A DNA stretch of 64,000 nt, taken from NCBI GenBank assembly GCA_001464115.1, contig LNES01000003.1:704943-768942 (forward strand), written 5' to 3'. Both the position numbers and the translations under genes were made by a program. Below are positions 27,301-34,324 of the stretch, one piece after another. The notes beneath the pieces were generated by a model. It made no database searches. It had not been told where the DNA came from and saw nothing but the letters and a program-made list of their open reading frames with translations. Source of the stretch: Chlamydiae bacterium Ga0074140. GTDB lineage: Bacteria > Chlamydiota > Chlamydiia > Chlamydiales > Rhabdochlamydiaceae. Within the stretch, counting starts at the first letter, position 1. Each line of letters opens with the position of its first letter.

Positions 27301-28720
27301 GCGCAGAGTTCGGAGAAAATGCATTTGTTGCGCCGCCTTGCAGCGTTCCCGCGCTGACTGTTGTTGTGCCGCTGTAGGTATTTCCTCCAGCAGACGAGAG
27401 GATAAGCGCAGCAGTTCCGTTCTTAGTCAGGCTTCCGCCAACACCCGTGATTGTTCCGCTGTAAGTAGATCCACTCCCCACGTTTGTTGTGAGTGTATTG
27501 CTTCCCAAAGTAACGCTTCCAGAACCGCTTAGCGCTCCAATGCTCTGATTAAAGCCACCTAAGTCTAGAGTTGCGTTTACAGCATGTGCAGAGTTGGCAG
27601 AGAAAGTATTCGTTGCACCGCCTTGTAGCGTTCCAGCACTGACAGTCGTTGTGCCTGTGTAGGCGTTTGATCCCGAAAACTGCAATACTCCTGCTCCAGA
27701 TTTGGAGAGACCTCCTGTCGCGCTAATACTTCCAGAAATGCTCATATCTACACCCGCGGATCCATCGGCAATATTGAGGTCGCGCGAGACGCTTCCAAGA
27801 TTTAAAGCACTGGCGATCGTTGCAGTACCACTCGCTCCATTGAATACGATTCCTCCTCCACTTGCACCCGTTAAACTGACTGTGCCGGGGCTTGAAATTG
27901 TTGCCGCTTGCATAGATAAGGCGGTGCCTGTGGTTAGAAGGGTAAGAGTAGCTCCGCCAGGTGTTACGCTTCCTCCATTCACAGTCAACGCTGTGATCGC
28001 ATCTGCATTGTTGTTCAGATTAAAAGTTCCATCATTGACGATGACTGAAACTGCATTGTCGATCTGATTGGCCTGGTCAAGCCTTACAACTGTTCCAGGA
28101 TTATTTATTGTGAGCGTGGCAAATGGAATTGCTCTGACTCCTGTCTTGTTTAGCACCAGTGTGCCAGCATTGACAATGGTAGCTGCTCCATAGTTGTTCG
28201 CATTGGTTCCAGCAAAAATTGTCGTGCCCGTCCCCTCTTTGGTCAATGTATAAAGAGGATTCAACCCTGAGGTGATGGTATTACTCATTGTAAAAGTGCC
28301 TGTAGAATTATGGGTAATAACAAAAGGCTTTCCATAATTATACAACGCAGAAATCTCATGATTCCCATTCCCATTAACATTTGTAATATTAATTTCTATT
28401 TGCGCAGGAGTTGCGGGGATGTCATTGAAATTGCCAGCCCCTCCTTGAATAAGATAATTAAAGTTACTGTCCAAATTTATTTGAGCAACCGCAATCACTG
28501 TGTTCAAGGTGATTGTGGAATTAGATGCTATGGAATTGGTTAGGTTTGCGACGTCATCTGCGCCATTCGGAAAACTGAGATCACCCCAGTTGGCATTGTT
28601 ATTCCAATTCGCAGCACCGCCTGTGTTGGACCATGTTCGCGTGACAGAGAACAGAGTTGTTCTCCAGGAAAGCAGGGCAACAAATAGCAATAAATATAGG
28701 CGCGCAAAGACCTTGGGCAT
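21389..28720 (-). CDS. Giant repeat autotransporter (2443 aa)
   Basis: A type V-secreted surface protein. Residues 1-25 are a signal peptide (FARLYLLLFVALLSWRTTLF). The passenger is a long beta-helix made of autotransporter-associated beta-strand repeats such as NTYSGTTTVSAGTLQGGATN and GSLTKNGAAALILSSAGG. The repeat unit of 95 residues is almost identical in many copies. A Pro/Lys linker (KKVAPKAPQKKRPFF) then leads to a C-terminal barrel of about 270 residues starting near FWISPFGAFSHQ and ending in Phe (LLAQFLLRF), as needed for BAM insertion. It is not a Pmp: no GGAI/FxxN repeat pattern. Adhesion or surface variation is the likely role. Confidence 0.9.
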   Translation of the reverse strand: MPKVFARLYLLLFVALLSWRTTLFSVTRTWSNTGGAANWNNNANWGDLSFPNGADDVANLTNSIASNSTITLNTVIAVAQINLDSNFNYLIQGGAGNFNDIPATPAQIEINITNVNGNGNHEISALYNYGKPFVITHNSTGTFTMSNTITSGLNPLYTLTKEGTGTTIFAGTNANNYGAATIVNAGTLVLNKTGVRAIPFATLTINNPGTVVRLDQANQIDNAVSVIVNDGTFNLNNNADAITALTVNGGSVTPGGATLTLLTTGTALSMQAATISSPGTVSLTGASGGGIVFNGASGTATIASALNLGSVSRDLNIADGSAGVDMSISGSISATGGLSKSGAGVLQFSGSNAYTGTTTVSAGTLQGGATNTFSANSAHAVNATLDLGGFNQSIGALSGSGSVTLGSNTLTTNVGSGSTYSGTITGVGGSLTKNGTAALILSSAGGNTYSGTTTVSAGTLQGGATNAFSPNSAHVVNATLDLGGFSQSIGALSGSGSVVLGSNTLTTAVGSGSTYSGTITGVGGSLTKNGAAALILSSAGGNTYSGTTTVSAGTLQGAATNAFSPNSAHVVNATLDLGGFSQSIGALSGSGSVTLGSNTLTTNVGSGSTYSGTITGVGGSLTKNGAAALILSSAGGNTYSGTTTVSAGTLQGGATNAFSPNSAHVVNATLDLGGFSQSIGALSGSGSVTLGSNTLTTNVGSGATYSGTITGVGGSLTKNGAAALILSSAGGNTYSGTTTVSAGTLQGGATNAFSASSAHVVNATLDLGGFNQSIGALSGSGSVTLGNNTLTTNVGSGSTYSGTITGVGGSLTKNGAAALILSSAGGNTYSGTTTVSAGTLQGGATNAFSPNSAHVVDATLALGGFNQSIGALSGFGSVTLGGNNLSTNVSSDSLFSGTLAGLGGSLTKNGAARLTLSGANSYTGGTTVSAGILQGTTTSLQGDISNSAAVVFDQTTTGTYAGNMSGAGTVTKQNSGTVAFSGTNNYSGVTTITAGTLQGGAINALSANSAHVVNATLDLGGFSQSIGALSGSGAVTLGSNTLTTNVGSGATYSGTITGVGGSLTKNGAAALILSSSGGNTYSGTTTVSAGTLQGGAANAFSANSAHVVDATLDLGGFSQSIGALSGSGSVTLGSNTLTTNVGSGSTYSGTITGVGGSLTKNGAAALILSSAGGNTYSGTTTVSAGTLQGGAANAFSANSAHVVDATLDLGGFNQSIGALSGSGSVTLGSSTLTTNVGTLSTYSGTITGVGGSLTKNGAATLTLSSAGGNTYSGTTTVSGGSLQGGAVNAFAPTSTHIVDATLDLNNFNQTIGLLSSSAGTGTVSLGNATLTFGTASNASYDGVISGTGGALSKQGAGIATLTGSAANTYTGLTTVAAGTLALTKSGGVAAAPGDVLINGTGTLSATGAQFGAATNVTLNSGTAAFSGAPIVPSFTYLTGSTAGLTQITLTSSSTALTMANTTLSANTILTGGGGIGGTISRNTAGVGSSTINALLFQLGGGSYIFDTLDGTILVNSVISESALSSIVKSGTNLLRLGAANTYTGTTTINSGTIRSDINNALPTTTDLTVGASGTFDLNSNAQAVALLNGSGGVLLGSGVFTVGATGSSTFSGAISDSGAGGSLVKQNAGTLILTGLNAYTGGTTVSGGILQGTVADGGTTSGLQGDILNNAAVVFDQPLANSPGTYAGNMSGSGTLTKQNGGIVSLTGTNSYSGATSVTAGTLQGGVANTFSSSSDVTVGASGTLDLNSNNQTIALLAGSGSVTLGSATLTTGTSGSSTFFGTISGVGGSLTKQNAGTLILTGANSYSGGTTISGGVLQGSATAVQGNITNNASLVFDQATTETYAGTLTGNGSLIKQNSGDLIISGASPAFTGTTSVSGGRLSVNGSLASSSMTVGASATLGGTGTITSPLTVNGTLAPGNSIGVITINGDVVQAAGSTLEIEISPVAADRVDVNGTYTIQPGARLLIIPEAGIYPESFTYIVVNAPPSSLFGTFSTVETTLPTFVVTVAYNSGAGDVLLTNITTLPFASVISGSNNAEAVASCLDTLTATPDSDLESVIAELRMIPTIEGLALALNQMQPSQFTALALAQENATLYVNDNIFQRLIQNAQICPRPCKQAPLPKKVAPKAPQKKRPFFARTKPTTPPSVVPIEEVVECPVEKSRAFWISPFGAFSHQSNKNEQPGYDTGTTGILAGLDFNPSKTWTFGGALGYSYNHLKWEHGQGSSNMQNGYATLYAAATGKYAYLFGSAIGSYNHYNTTRRIIFGDGSLIDIDRHAKGSHHGWQGSGHLQSGLFFGKKLQLSPFARADYIYVKEASFNEHGAESLNLHVESKNSNLLQAEIGLELSRCFAVSKNKVSPSIGLSAIREWRFAGKHYKSSFENGSCVMHTTGMNPDRTLFSGTLGLTILLPDENRTFSLDYKGKWGDSFHDNRLLAQFLLRF
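24906..27660. repeat. 285-bp tandem repeats inside the autotransporter gene
   Basis: The phrase CTGTAGGTATTTCCTCC recurs at a spacing of 285 bp (for example at about 25191 and 25476, and again at about 26232, 26517, 26802, 27087 and 27372), each unit coding for 95 residues in frame. A different block at about 25760-26050 splits the array. The high identity of neighbouring units suggests recent duplication or gene conversion, so copy number may vary between strains and assemblies may collapse here. Confidence 0.85.
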
Positions 28721-28759
28721 GAATTCGGACTATATATTTTCTTATAAATAATGAAAATA

Positions 28760-29239
28760 CTAGAGCGATTTGCGCACGACTTGATTCAGACTTCTGCATT
28801 TAAAGTAATAGTCAAGTGCTTCTTTGCCGCCAAGAATAAGCGGGAGCTTAAGCGCATCTTCATAGACTACCCAGCGAGCCTCTTCATGCTCCTGAGTAGC
28901 AAGTTTGATGAGGGGAGCTGTAGTAAATCGAGCGCAAAAGAGGTAGAAGGTGTAATCCATGTGAGATAAACGGATGTATAAAGTTCCAATTTCTTGCAGG
29001 GATGATCCGTCTATTTTTACGCCGATCTCTTCATCTGCTTCACGCAGCGCAGCAGCACGAGGCTCCTCACCCTTCTCCATTTTACCTCCAGGAATGCACC
29101 AGGTATGAGGCTCAGGACGTCCTTGCGCGCGTTTTAAATAGAGGAGCTTGCCTTCATGTTCGCAGTAGGTCCCTGCAACGAGAAGCTTTGGAAAAAAATC
29201 CTTCGGAGGCTCTAAAAAGACGGAACAGCTGTTTTTCAT
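28760..29239 (-). CDS. Nudix (MutT-like) hydrolase
   Basis: Hydrolyses a nucleoside diphosphate linked to another moiety. The Nudix box is complete: GGKMEKGEE followed seven residues later by READEEIG, with the Glu pair that binds Mg2+. CIPGGK and GTLYIRLSHMDYTFYLFCAR complete the fold. The start was set at the ATG at 29239 (MKNSCSVFLEPPKDFF); a TTG frame to 29299 is less likely and would run into the promoter of the divergent gene at 29311. Substrate unknown: damaged nucleotides, NADH or ADP-sugars are options. Confidence 0.85.
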   Translation of the reverse strand: MKNSCSVFLEPPKDFFPKLLVAGTYCEHEGKLLYLKRAQGRPEPHTWCIPGGKMEKGEEPRAAALREADEEIGVKIDGSSLQEIGTLYIRLSHMDYTFYLFCARFTTAPLIKLATQEHEEARWVVYEDALKLPLILGGKEALDYYFKCRSLNQVVRKSL

Positions 29240-29310
29240 GGCAATGATGGTACCGCAAAATCCCGTTAATTTGTATAAGTAAAATTCAGGAAAAACCAAG
29301 AGGAAATAGC

Positions 29311-30111
29311 ATGAAACGCACCCTCCTTACACTAGTCGCTTTGAGCAGTGCTGTATATGCCGACTTGCCCAAGGAAAAACAGCCAAAGCTAGATGAAATA
29401 AAAGAGCAGGGCTTCTATATCAAGCTTGGCACGGGTGCTTCATTTGCTCGAAAGGCTGATATCTCCGCTCCGACTGCAGTTTGGGATCCAGCTATACAAG
29501 GTTACGACGGCTCGCTAGGAACACGTCCCATTATTTTAGGTGGGGTAGGGTATGACAGCCCGTTCGTTTCAACGGATGTCACAGCTTCTTACCGTCCCAA
29601 TTTTAAATATTCGAAATTTCAGACTCCTTCTGCAGGCGACACTGTCGGAGCACTCGGCCAAAAAACACGCAGATTTAATCTCGACGTTACCTCTTTGGTA
29701 TTCAATCTCTACTTTAATGGACGGGGATATGATCCTCTGAATTGGAAAGTTTCAACCGCTTCATCGATCTTCCCATTCATAGGAGGAGGAGTTGGTGTTA
29801 GTCAGGTGAAAATTTCCGACTTCCGCTCGACAGGTCTCCCCTCTATCGTCGTGCCCCTTCCCTCTTTTGCTTCTGAAAATCAGCGAACAATTCGCTATCG
29901 CTTCACATATCAGATCATGGCAGGGCTCGAATATCGTTTTCGAGACGTGTGCGCATTGTCTGCAGGGTATCGATGGTTTGATGTCTCTAGATTTAATGGC
30001 CCAAGATATCTACGAGATCAAAATGGCAATGCTATCGATGTGCAAAATGATACATGGAAAATCAAATTTGCCGCGAACGAGGCTTTCTTGGAGTTTAAGA
30101 TCTTTTTGTGA
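29311..30111 (+). CDS. Outer-membrane beta-barrel protein
   Basis: A signal peptide (MKRTLLTLVALSSAVYA) precedes a protein of alternating beta-strand pattern: FYIKLGTGASFARKADI, IILGGVGYDSPFVSTDVTAS, FPFIGGGVGVSQVKISDF, YQIMAGLEYRFRD, LSAGYRWFDVSRF and a C-terminal strand EAFLEFKIFL. This matches small 8-10-strand barrels of the OmpA/OmpW/surface-antigen type. Role may be a porin or adhesin. A ribosome site AAGAGG precedes the ATG. The stop overlaps the GTG start of the TauE/SafE gene, so both are probably co-transcribed. Confidence 0.8.
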   Translation: MKRTLLTLVALSSAVYADLPKEKQPKLDEIKEQGFYIKLGTGASFARKADISAPTAVWDPAIQGYDGSLGTRPIILGGVGYDSPFVSTDVTASYRPNFKYSKFQTPSAGDTVGALGQKTRRFNLDVTSLVFNLYFNGRGYDPLNWKVSTASSIFPFIGGGVGVSQVKISDFRSTGLPSIVVPLPSFASENQRTIRYRFTYQIMAGLEYRFRDVCALSAGYRWFDVSRFNGPRYLRDQNGNAIDVQNDTWKIKFAANEAFLEFKIFL

Positions 30112-30902
30112 TCATTCTTCCTTTTTTCCTCTATATTCTTGTGGGTGGCATTTCCGGAATACTTGCAGGCCTACTGGGGATCAGTGGCGGCGTGATCACC
30201 GTTCCCTGCCTCTACTTCATTTTTCGCTTCATGGACTTCCCCATCGAGCTCTCGATGCAAACAGCCATTGGAACCTCTCTTGCCGCAATGTGTTTTAATG
30301 CGCTCTCCTCAACCTGGGCTCATGCAAAACGCGGGATGGTAAAGTGGGATATTTTCGCTGCGATGCTTCCGGGAATGATTTTAGGGTCGGTTTTCGGAGC
30401 GTTTGCTGCGGACAATTTTTCCAGCGTCTTTCTAGAAATGTTTTTTGGCCTTTTCGCATGCCTTCTGGGTCTCCATTTTCTGCATCCTTATCTTCCTGAA
30501 ATGCACAAGGCCAAAGCTATTAAGCGCAGGATTCTTAGCCTTTATGGTCTCGGCATCGCTTTTCTCTCGAATATTCTGGGTATTGGCGGCGGCATCATCA
30601 CTGTTCCTACTCTCGTCCATCACAAAATTCCCGAAAAACAGGCTATTGCGACCTCAGCCGCAACCGGCTTTGTGATCACCTTTCTTGGAGCTCTTTTCTA
30701 CCTCAATTTTGGAGAGGAGCACACCGCTATCCCTCATTCGGTCGGATACCTCTATTTGCCAGCCTTTATTGCGGTTGGTTTAAGCTCTTTTGTTCTTGCC
30801 CCCCTAGGGGCTACCCTTTCCCACCATGCCTCCCCTGCCCTTCTTAAGCGTGTTTTCGGTGCGGTTCTGTTCGTCACAGGACTCACAATGCTAATATTCT
30901 GA
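30108..30902 (+). CDS. TauE/SafE (DUF81) family transporter
   Basis: About eight hydrophobic helices with the two-fold repeated signature of TauE/SafE carriers: GGISGILAGLLGISGGVITV in the first half and FLSNILGIGGGIITVPTLV in the second. Family members move sulfite, sulfoacetate or other organosulfur anions across the inner membrane; the substrate here is unknown. Length (264 aa) is typical. The GTG start overlaps the preceding stop (GTGA). After its stop at 30902 comes an AT-rich promoter-like gap before the next small gene. Confidence 0.9.
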   Translation: MIILPFFLYILVGGISGILAGLLGISGGVITVPCLYFIFRFMDFPIELSMQTAIGTSLAAMCFNALSSTWAHAKRGMVKWDIFAAMLPGMILGSVFGAFAADNFSSVFLEMFFGLFACLLGLHFLHPYLPEMHKAKAIKRRILSLYGLGIAFLSNILGIGGGIITVPTLVHHKIPEKQAIATSAATGFVITFLGALFYLNFGEEHTAIPHSVGYLYLPAFIAVGLSSFVLAPLGATLSHHASPALLKRVFGAVLFVTGLTMLIF

Positions 30903-30994
30903 TTATAAAACACTTGTGAAATAAATAATTAATTGACGAATTATTAATTAATAATTATAATTATTCTTTTAACTATCAAACAAAGGAGAAAATT

Positions 30995-31315
30995 ATGTCA
31001 GGTATTGTTCACTCAGGAAGTTTAGTCGGAGTTAGATTCCCAGCCCCCCAAAACACTCCGCAAAAGTCTAATAGTCTCTCTTGGAGCACATTAGATTTTC
31101 TTAAATGGATGATCCTCAGCGCATTAAGCTGTTCCAGCCAATGGGCAACAAATAAGCTTAATGCCCTTAATGCAAAATATGAAGGGATCAATGTCCGAAC
31201 GACCGTAGCTAATATCCGAAAAGCTCCATCTACGCCAGTTGATCACGTCACTCAGGTTGTGAGAAGACAGGAAAAGATAAACCGACGATTAGAAGCATTA
31301 GAGAACGGATACTAA
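30995..31315 (+). CDS. Hypothetical protein, 106 aa
   Basis: Not recognised. The ATG follows AAACAAAGGAGAAAATT, a strong ribosome site, and the upstream 90 bp are very AT-rich, so the gene is likely real. Polar start (MSGIVHSGSLVGVRFPAPQN), a short hydrophobic patch (FLKWMILSALSCSSQW) and a basic coiled C-terminus (VVRRQEKINRRLEALENGY). The layout resembles the 127-aa protein at 6651. A short GC-rich hairpin (TAGGGCG / CGCCCTA, about 31331-31354) follows without a T-run and may help end transcription. Confidence 0.6.
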   Translation: MSGIVHSGSLVGVRFPAPQNTPQKSNSLSWSTLDFLKWMILSALSCSSQWATNKLNALNAKYEGINVRTTVANIRKAPSTPVDHVTQVVRRQEKINRRLEALENGY

Positions 31316-31351
31316 TCGGAACTTCGGCTGTAGGGCGCCGCTTGCGTCGCC

Positions 31352-34321
31352 CTATACTTGTTGCCTTCTTAACATATCGGCAAACAGCCCATTCTTATCG
31401 ACAAGCTCTTGGAAAGTTCCCGTCTCCACCACGCTTCCTGCCTCCAATACGTAAATGCGATCGGCGTGCTTGATCGTGCTTAGACGGTGTGCGATCACGA
31501 TGCGCGTCACATCGATTTGGTCGAGATTTGCACTCACAAACTCCTGTGTTTTGTTGTCGAGAGCACTTGTTGCCTCATCCAAAATGAGAATTTTAGGCGT
31601 GGAGACAAGCGCACGCGCAAGATAAAGCCGCTGTCTCTGTCCGCCTGAAAAAGTTCCTCCGCCCATCGGAAGAATCGTATTCAGGCCCATGGGCAAATTT
31701 TCTAAATCCGCATCAAAACCCGATAGATGAAGAGCTCTTTCGATCTCTTCGACTGAGTAGCTTCCGGCGCCGACGATATTTTCATAAAGACTTCCCGCCA
31801 AAATCCCGGCGTTTTGCAAAACAACACCAATCTGCTTGCGGACAGATCGAATGTCTAAGTCTTGAAGCGCTTGTTCATCGTAGAGAACTTCGCCTTGATC
31901 AGGCATCTCAAAGCCTAGGAGGAGTCTCACAATAGTCGATTTTCCAGAACCAGAAGGGCCCACAATCCCCACCATCTCTCCGGGGTTAGCGACGAGTGAG
32001 AGATCGCGCAAGATCCAATCCCCCTCCTTATCATAGCGAAAGGAGACATGCTCAAGCGCGATACTCCCCTTAAGATTGACAGGTTGCACTCTTTCAGGTC
32101 TCTTTTCTAGCGGCTCTTCGAGGATAAATTTTGACTGCTGCCAATAGGGAACTGTGGTCGAAAGAGAGAAAAGCGTTTCTAAAATTTCGAGCGCGGAGGT
32201 GAAAAACAGATTAAACGCAGAAGAGAATCCCAGAAAAGTAGCCATCGTAATGGCAGGCGTCGCCGAAGAACCCGGTTCAAACGCGTTTCGAAAATCGACA
32301 ATCGCAACGGCAAAAAGAGCTGCCGTCATCAGCATGGGGAATAATCGAAAGATCAAACTCTGCACGGCATTTGTGTATTGAATCTGAATATCGATCTTTT
32401 TTTTCTGGCTGAAAAGATCTCCCCACATGCCAAAAAATCGGCTCTCAGCGCCGGCAACACGAATTTTTGGAATGCCAGAAATGATCTGTACAACCTTTCC
32501 CTGAATCAAGCTCCCCAGAGTAAAGCTCTTGCTTGTGAGTCTCATCTGGATCACGATGCAGACGATGTAAACAAGAAAAGCCAGAAAAATGCCGCCTATA
32601 GCCAGAAACGTAAACTTCCAGCTGTAAATGAACATGAGCGCAAGGTAGAAAATGCAGTAGATCGAATCTAGAAAAAGCTTCACGGCATTTGTGAAAAGCT
32701 GATTCCGCACAGTTTGGAAGATCGAAGCTTTATTCATTAAATCGCCCGACGCAATGCGCCGGAAAAAAGAGGCTGGAAGCTCTAAAATGCGCCCCCACAT
32801 AGAGCTCTCGATCTGATTCTTAGAGATACCGCCGATTCTTTGGATCGCGAAGTTTTTTGTCAGCGTAAAGAGTCCATTCCCAAAAGCTACCACGAGAAGT
32901 CCTAAGACAAATTGTCCTAGGATGTTTAGATCCTTACCAAAAGTGATCGTTTCGAAGAGCTCTTTCATTGCAAATGGGAGGAACAGATTTAGCAGACCCC
33001 CTGCTATCCCGATCAGTAAAAAGGTAAAACTGTCACGCACACTGTTTTTAAAAGCTGTTTTCAAGAAGGTCAAAAAGCGAACAGCTCTCTTGGGAAAGCC
33101 TTCATAAAAAACATATCCCTCTTCATGCAGATTTTTTGCCGTTTCTTCTGTGACTTTTACAGCTGTTTTGCTAACAGGATCATCGATTTCATAATCATCT
33201 TTTTGTTTAAGAAGAGCCACCGGTCGATGCTCCTCTCCATAAAATCCCAAAATCGGCTGATCGGCCTCCTCCCACCAAGCATCTTTTAAGGCGATTTTGC
33301 GAAAATAGATCCCGCTTGAAAATGCAATTTCACGTACCTGGTCATGGATTGAAACAGCTGGCGTTGTGGGTGCTTCGATTTTTACTTTTAACTTTTGACC
33401 TATTAGGTCACACGCCTTGAAAAGTGGCGAGCCTTCATAGCTTGTTGGAACAGCGAGTTTTCTGTTTAACACAGAGCCCAACTTGTAAAATGTCTCCTGG
33501 TACTGCTCATCTTCGCGCGTTTTTTTCTCCTGCATACGCGATAGGGTCTGTTCCAATTGTTTGGTTCTCTTCTCTACCGCTGCGAAAAAAACTCTCTTGT
33601 GAAAGCTATGCAAAGAATCCCAGAAAACAGGAGATGCAAGGGCCATTTCTGTTGCCTTAGCAATAATTACTGAAGGCTCTCTTGTCACAAGCCAGAGAGA
33701 GTGTGCGAATGGATAAAGCCGTCCATTTTCTTGCGCTAAAGTTCGCTCAGCATCTCCGTATACCTCTCCCCTCCCCTTCTGGATCTCTAGCCAAGTGATC
33801 TTACCTTTCTCTTCGGGAATGAGCGTGCGCGCAAGACCCAAGGTTTTTTCACTCTCCGCTTCAATTGTCTCTCCGGGGTTGAAATACTTGTCAATCTTGA
33901 CCTCTTTTTTGGAGAGAAAAAAACTGTTCAGTAGCGTTAAAACCCATCGATCGAAAAGTGGCGCAATTGCTTTCAATATTTCTGGATTCTTCTGCGCTTC
34001 TTGAACCAGCATTTGAAAGGGAATCTTGCGTAGTTTGGTTCGATTCGAGGAGACAAAAAAGAGAGCCTCGCGGACACCTCCATTTGGCGCAGGGGCCGAG
34101 AAAAAGATCTCATGCGTTTCAGCTTCGACAATAAAAATCGGAATGAAGTTTTTGTCTTCAGGAGCAAAGAGAAAGAGATCCCCCGCTTCCTCTTCCACCC
34201 AGAAAAACAGATTTGGATCACTCAAAACAAAATGTGTATTTGCTTCGATTGTAATCGATTCTGCACGTTGGAAAAAATCGATTAAGCTCTGCGGCAGCTT
34301 GTAATAATTAGTTATTTGCAT
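31352..34321 (-). CDS. NHLM-type peptide ABC transporter, permease/ATP-binding subunit
   Basis: A 989-residue ABC exporter half. The first ~400 residues form a long cytosolic extension including FNPGETIEAESEKTLGLART, reminiscent of a cyclic-nucleotide-binding-like fold. Membrane helices lie at about 440-700, and a full ATPase domain follows with GPSGSGKSTIVRLLLGF (Walker A), the SGGQRQRLYLARAL signature and ILILDEATSALD (Walker B). This long N-terminus is typical of the second ABC protein in NHLM/NHLP bacteriocin export systems. It starts 3 bp after the C39-ABC gene stops, so the two should pair. Role: export of the RiPP made by the cluster at 40-45 kb. Confidence 0.88.
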   Translation of the reverse strand: MQITNYYKLPQSLIDFFQRAESITIEANTHFVLSDPNLFFWVEEEAGDLFLFAPEDKNFIPIFIVEAETHEIFFSAPAPNGGVREALFFVSSNRTKLRKIPFQMLVQEAQKNPEILKAIAPLFDRWVLTLLNSFFLSKKEVKIDKYFNPGETIEAESEKTLGLARTLIPEEKGKITWLEIQKGRGEVYGDAERTLAQENGRLYPFAHSLWLVTREPSVIIAKATEMALASPVFWDSLHSFHKRVFFAAVEKRTKQLEQTLSRMQEKKTREDEQYQETFYKLGSVLNRKLAVPTSYEGSPLFKACDLIGQKLKVKIEAPTTPAVSIHDQVREIAFSSGIYFRKIALKDAWWEEADQPILGFYGEEHRPVALLKQKDDYEIDDPVSKTAVKVTEETAKNLHEEGYVFYEGFPKRAVRFLTFLKTAFKNSVRDSFTFLLIGIAGGLLNLFLPFAMKELFETITFGKDLNILGQFVLGLLVVAFGNGLFTLTKNFAIQRIGGISKNQIESSMWGRILELPASFFRRIASGDLMNKASIFQTVRNQLFTNAVKLFLDSIYCIFYLALMFIYSWKFTFLAIGGIFLAFLVYIVCIVIQMRLTSKSFTLGSLIQGKVVQIISGIPKIRVAGAESRFFGMWGDLFSQKKKIDIQIQYTNAVQSLIFRLFPMLMTAALFAVAIVDFRNAFEPGSSATPAITMATFLGFSSAFNLFFTSALEILETLFSLSTTVPYWQQSKFILEEPLEKRPERVQPVNLKGSIALEHVSFRYDKEGDWILRDLSLVANPGEMVGIVGPSGSGKSTIVRLLLGFEMPDQGEVLYDEQALQDLDIRSVRKQIGVVLQNAGILAGSLYENIVGAGSYSVEEIERALHLSGFDADLENLPMGLNTILPMGGGTFSGGQRQRLYLARALVSTPKILILDEATSALDNKTQEFVSANLDQIDVTRIVIAHRLSTIKHADRIYVLEAGSVVETGTFQELVDKNGLFADMLRRQQV

Positions 34322-34324
34322 ATC

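Noticed and set aside
24906-27660. Regular repeats considered as a CRISPR array
   Set aside because: The unit is 285 bp, in frame with a protein, without short repeats and unique spacers; no cas genes are present.
22950-28067. Many rightward frames antisense to the autotransporter, rich in Pro, Val and Ala
   Set aside because: They recur every 285 bp with the repeats and are shadows of the repeated coding sequence.
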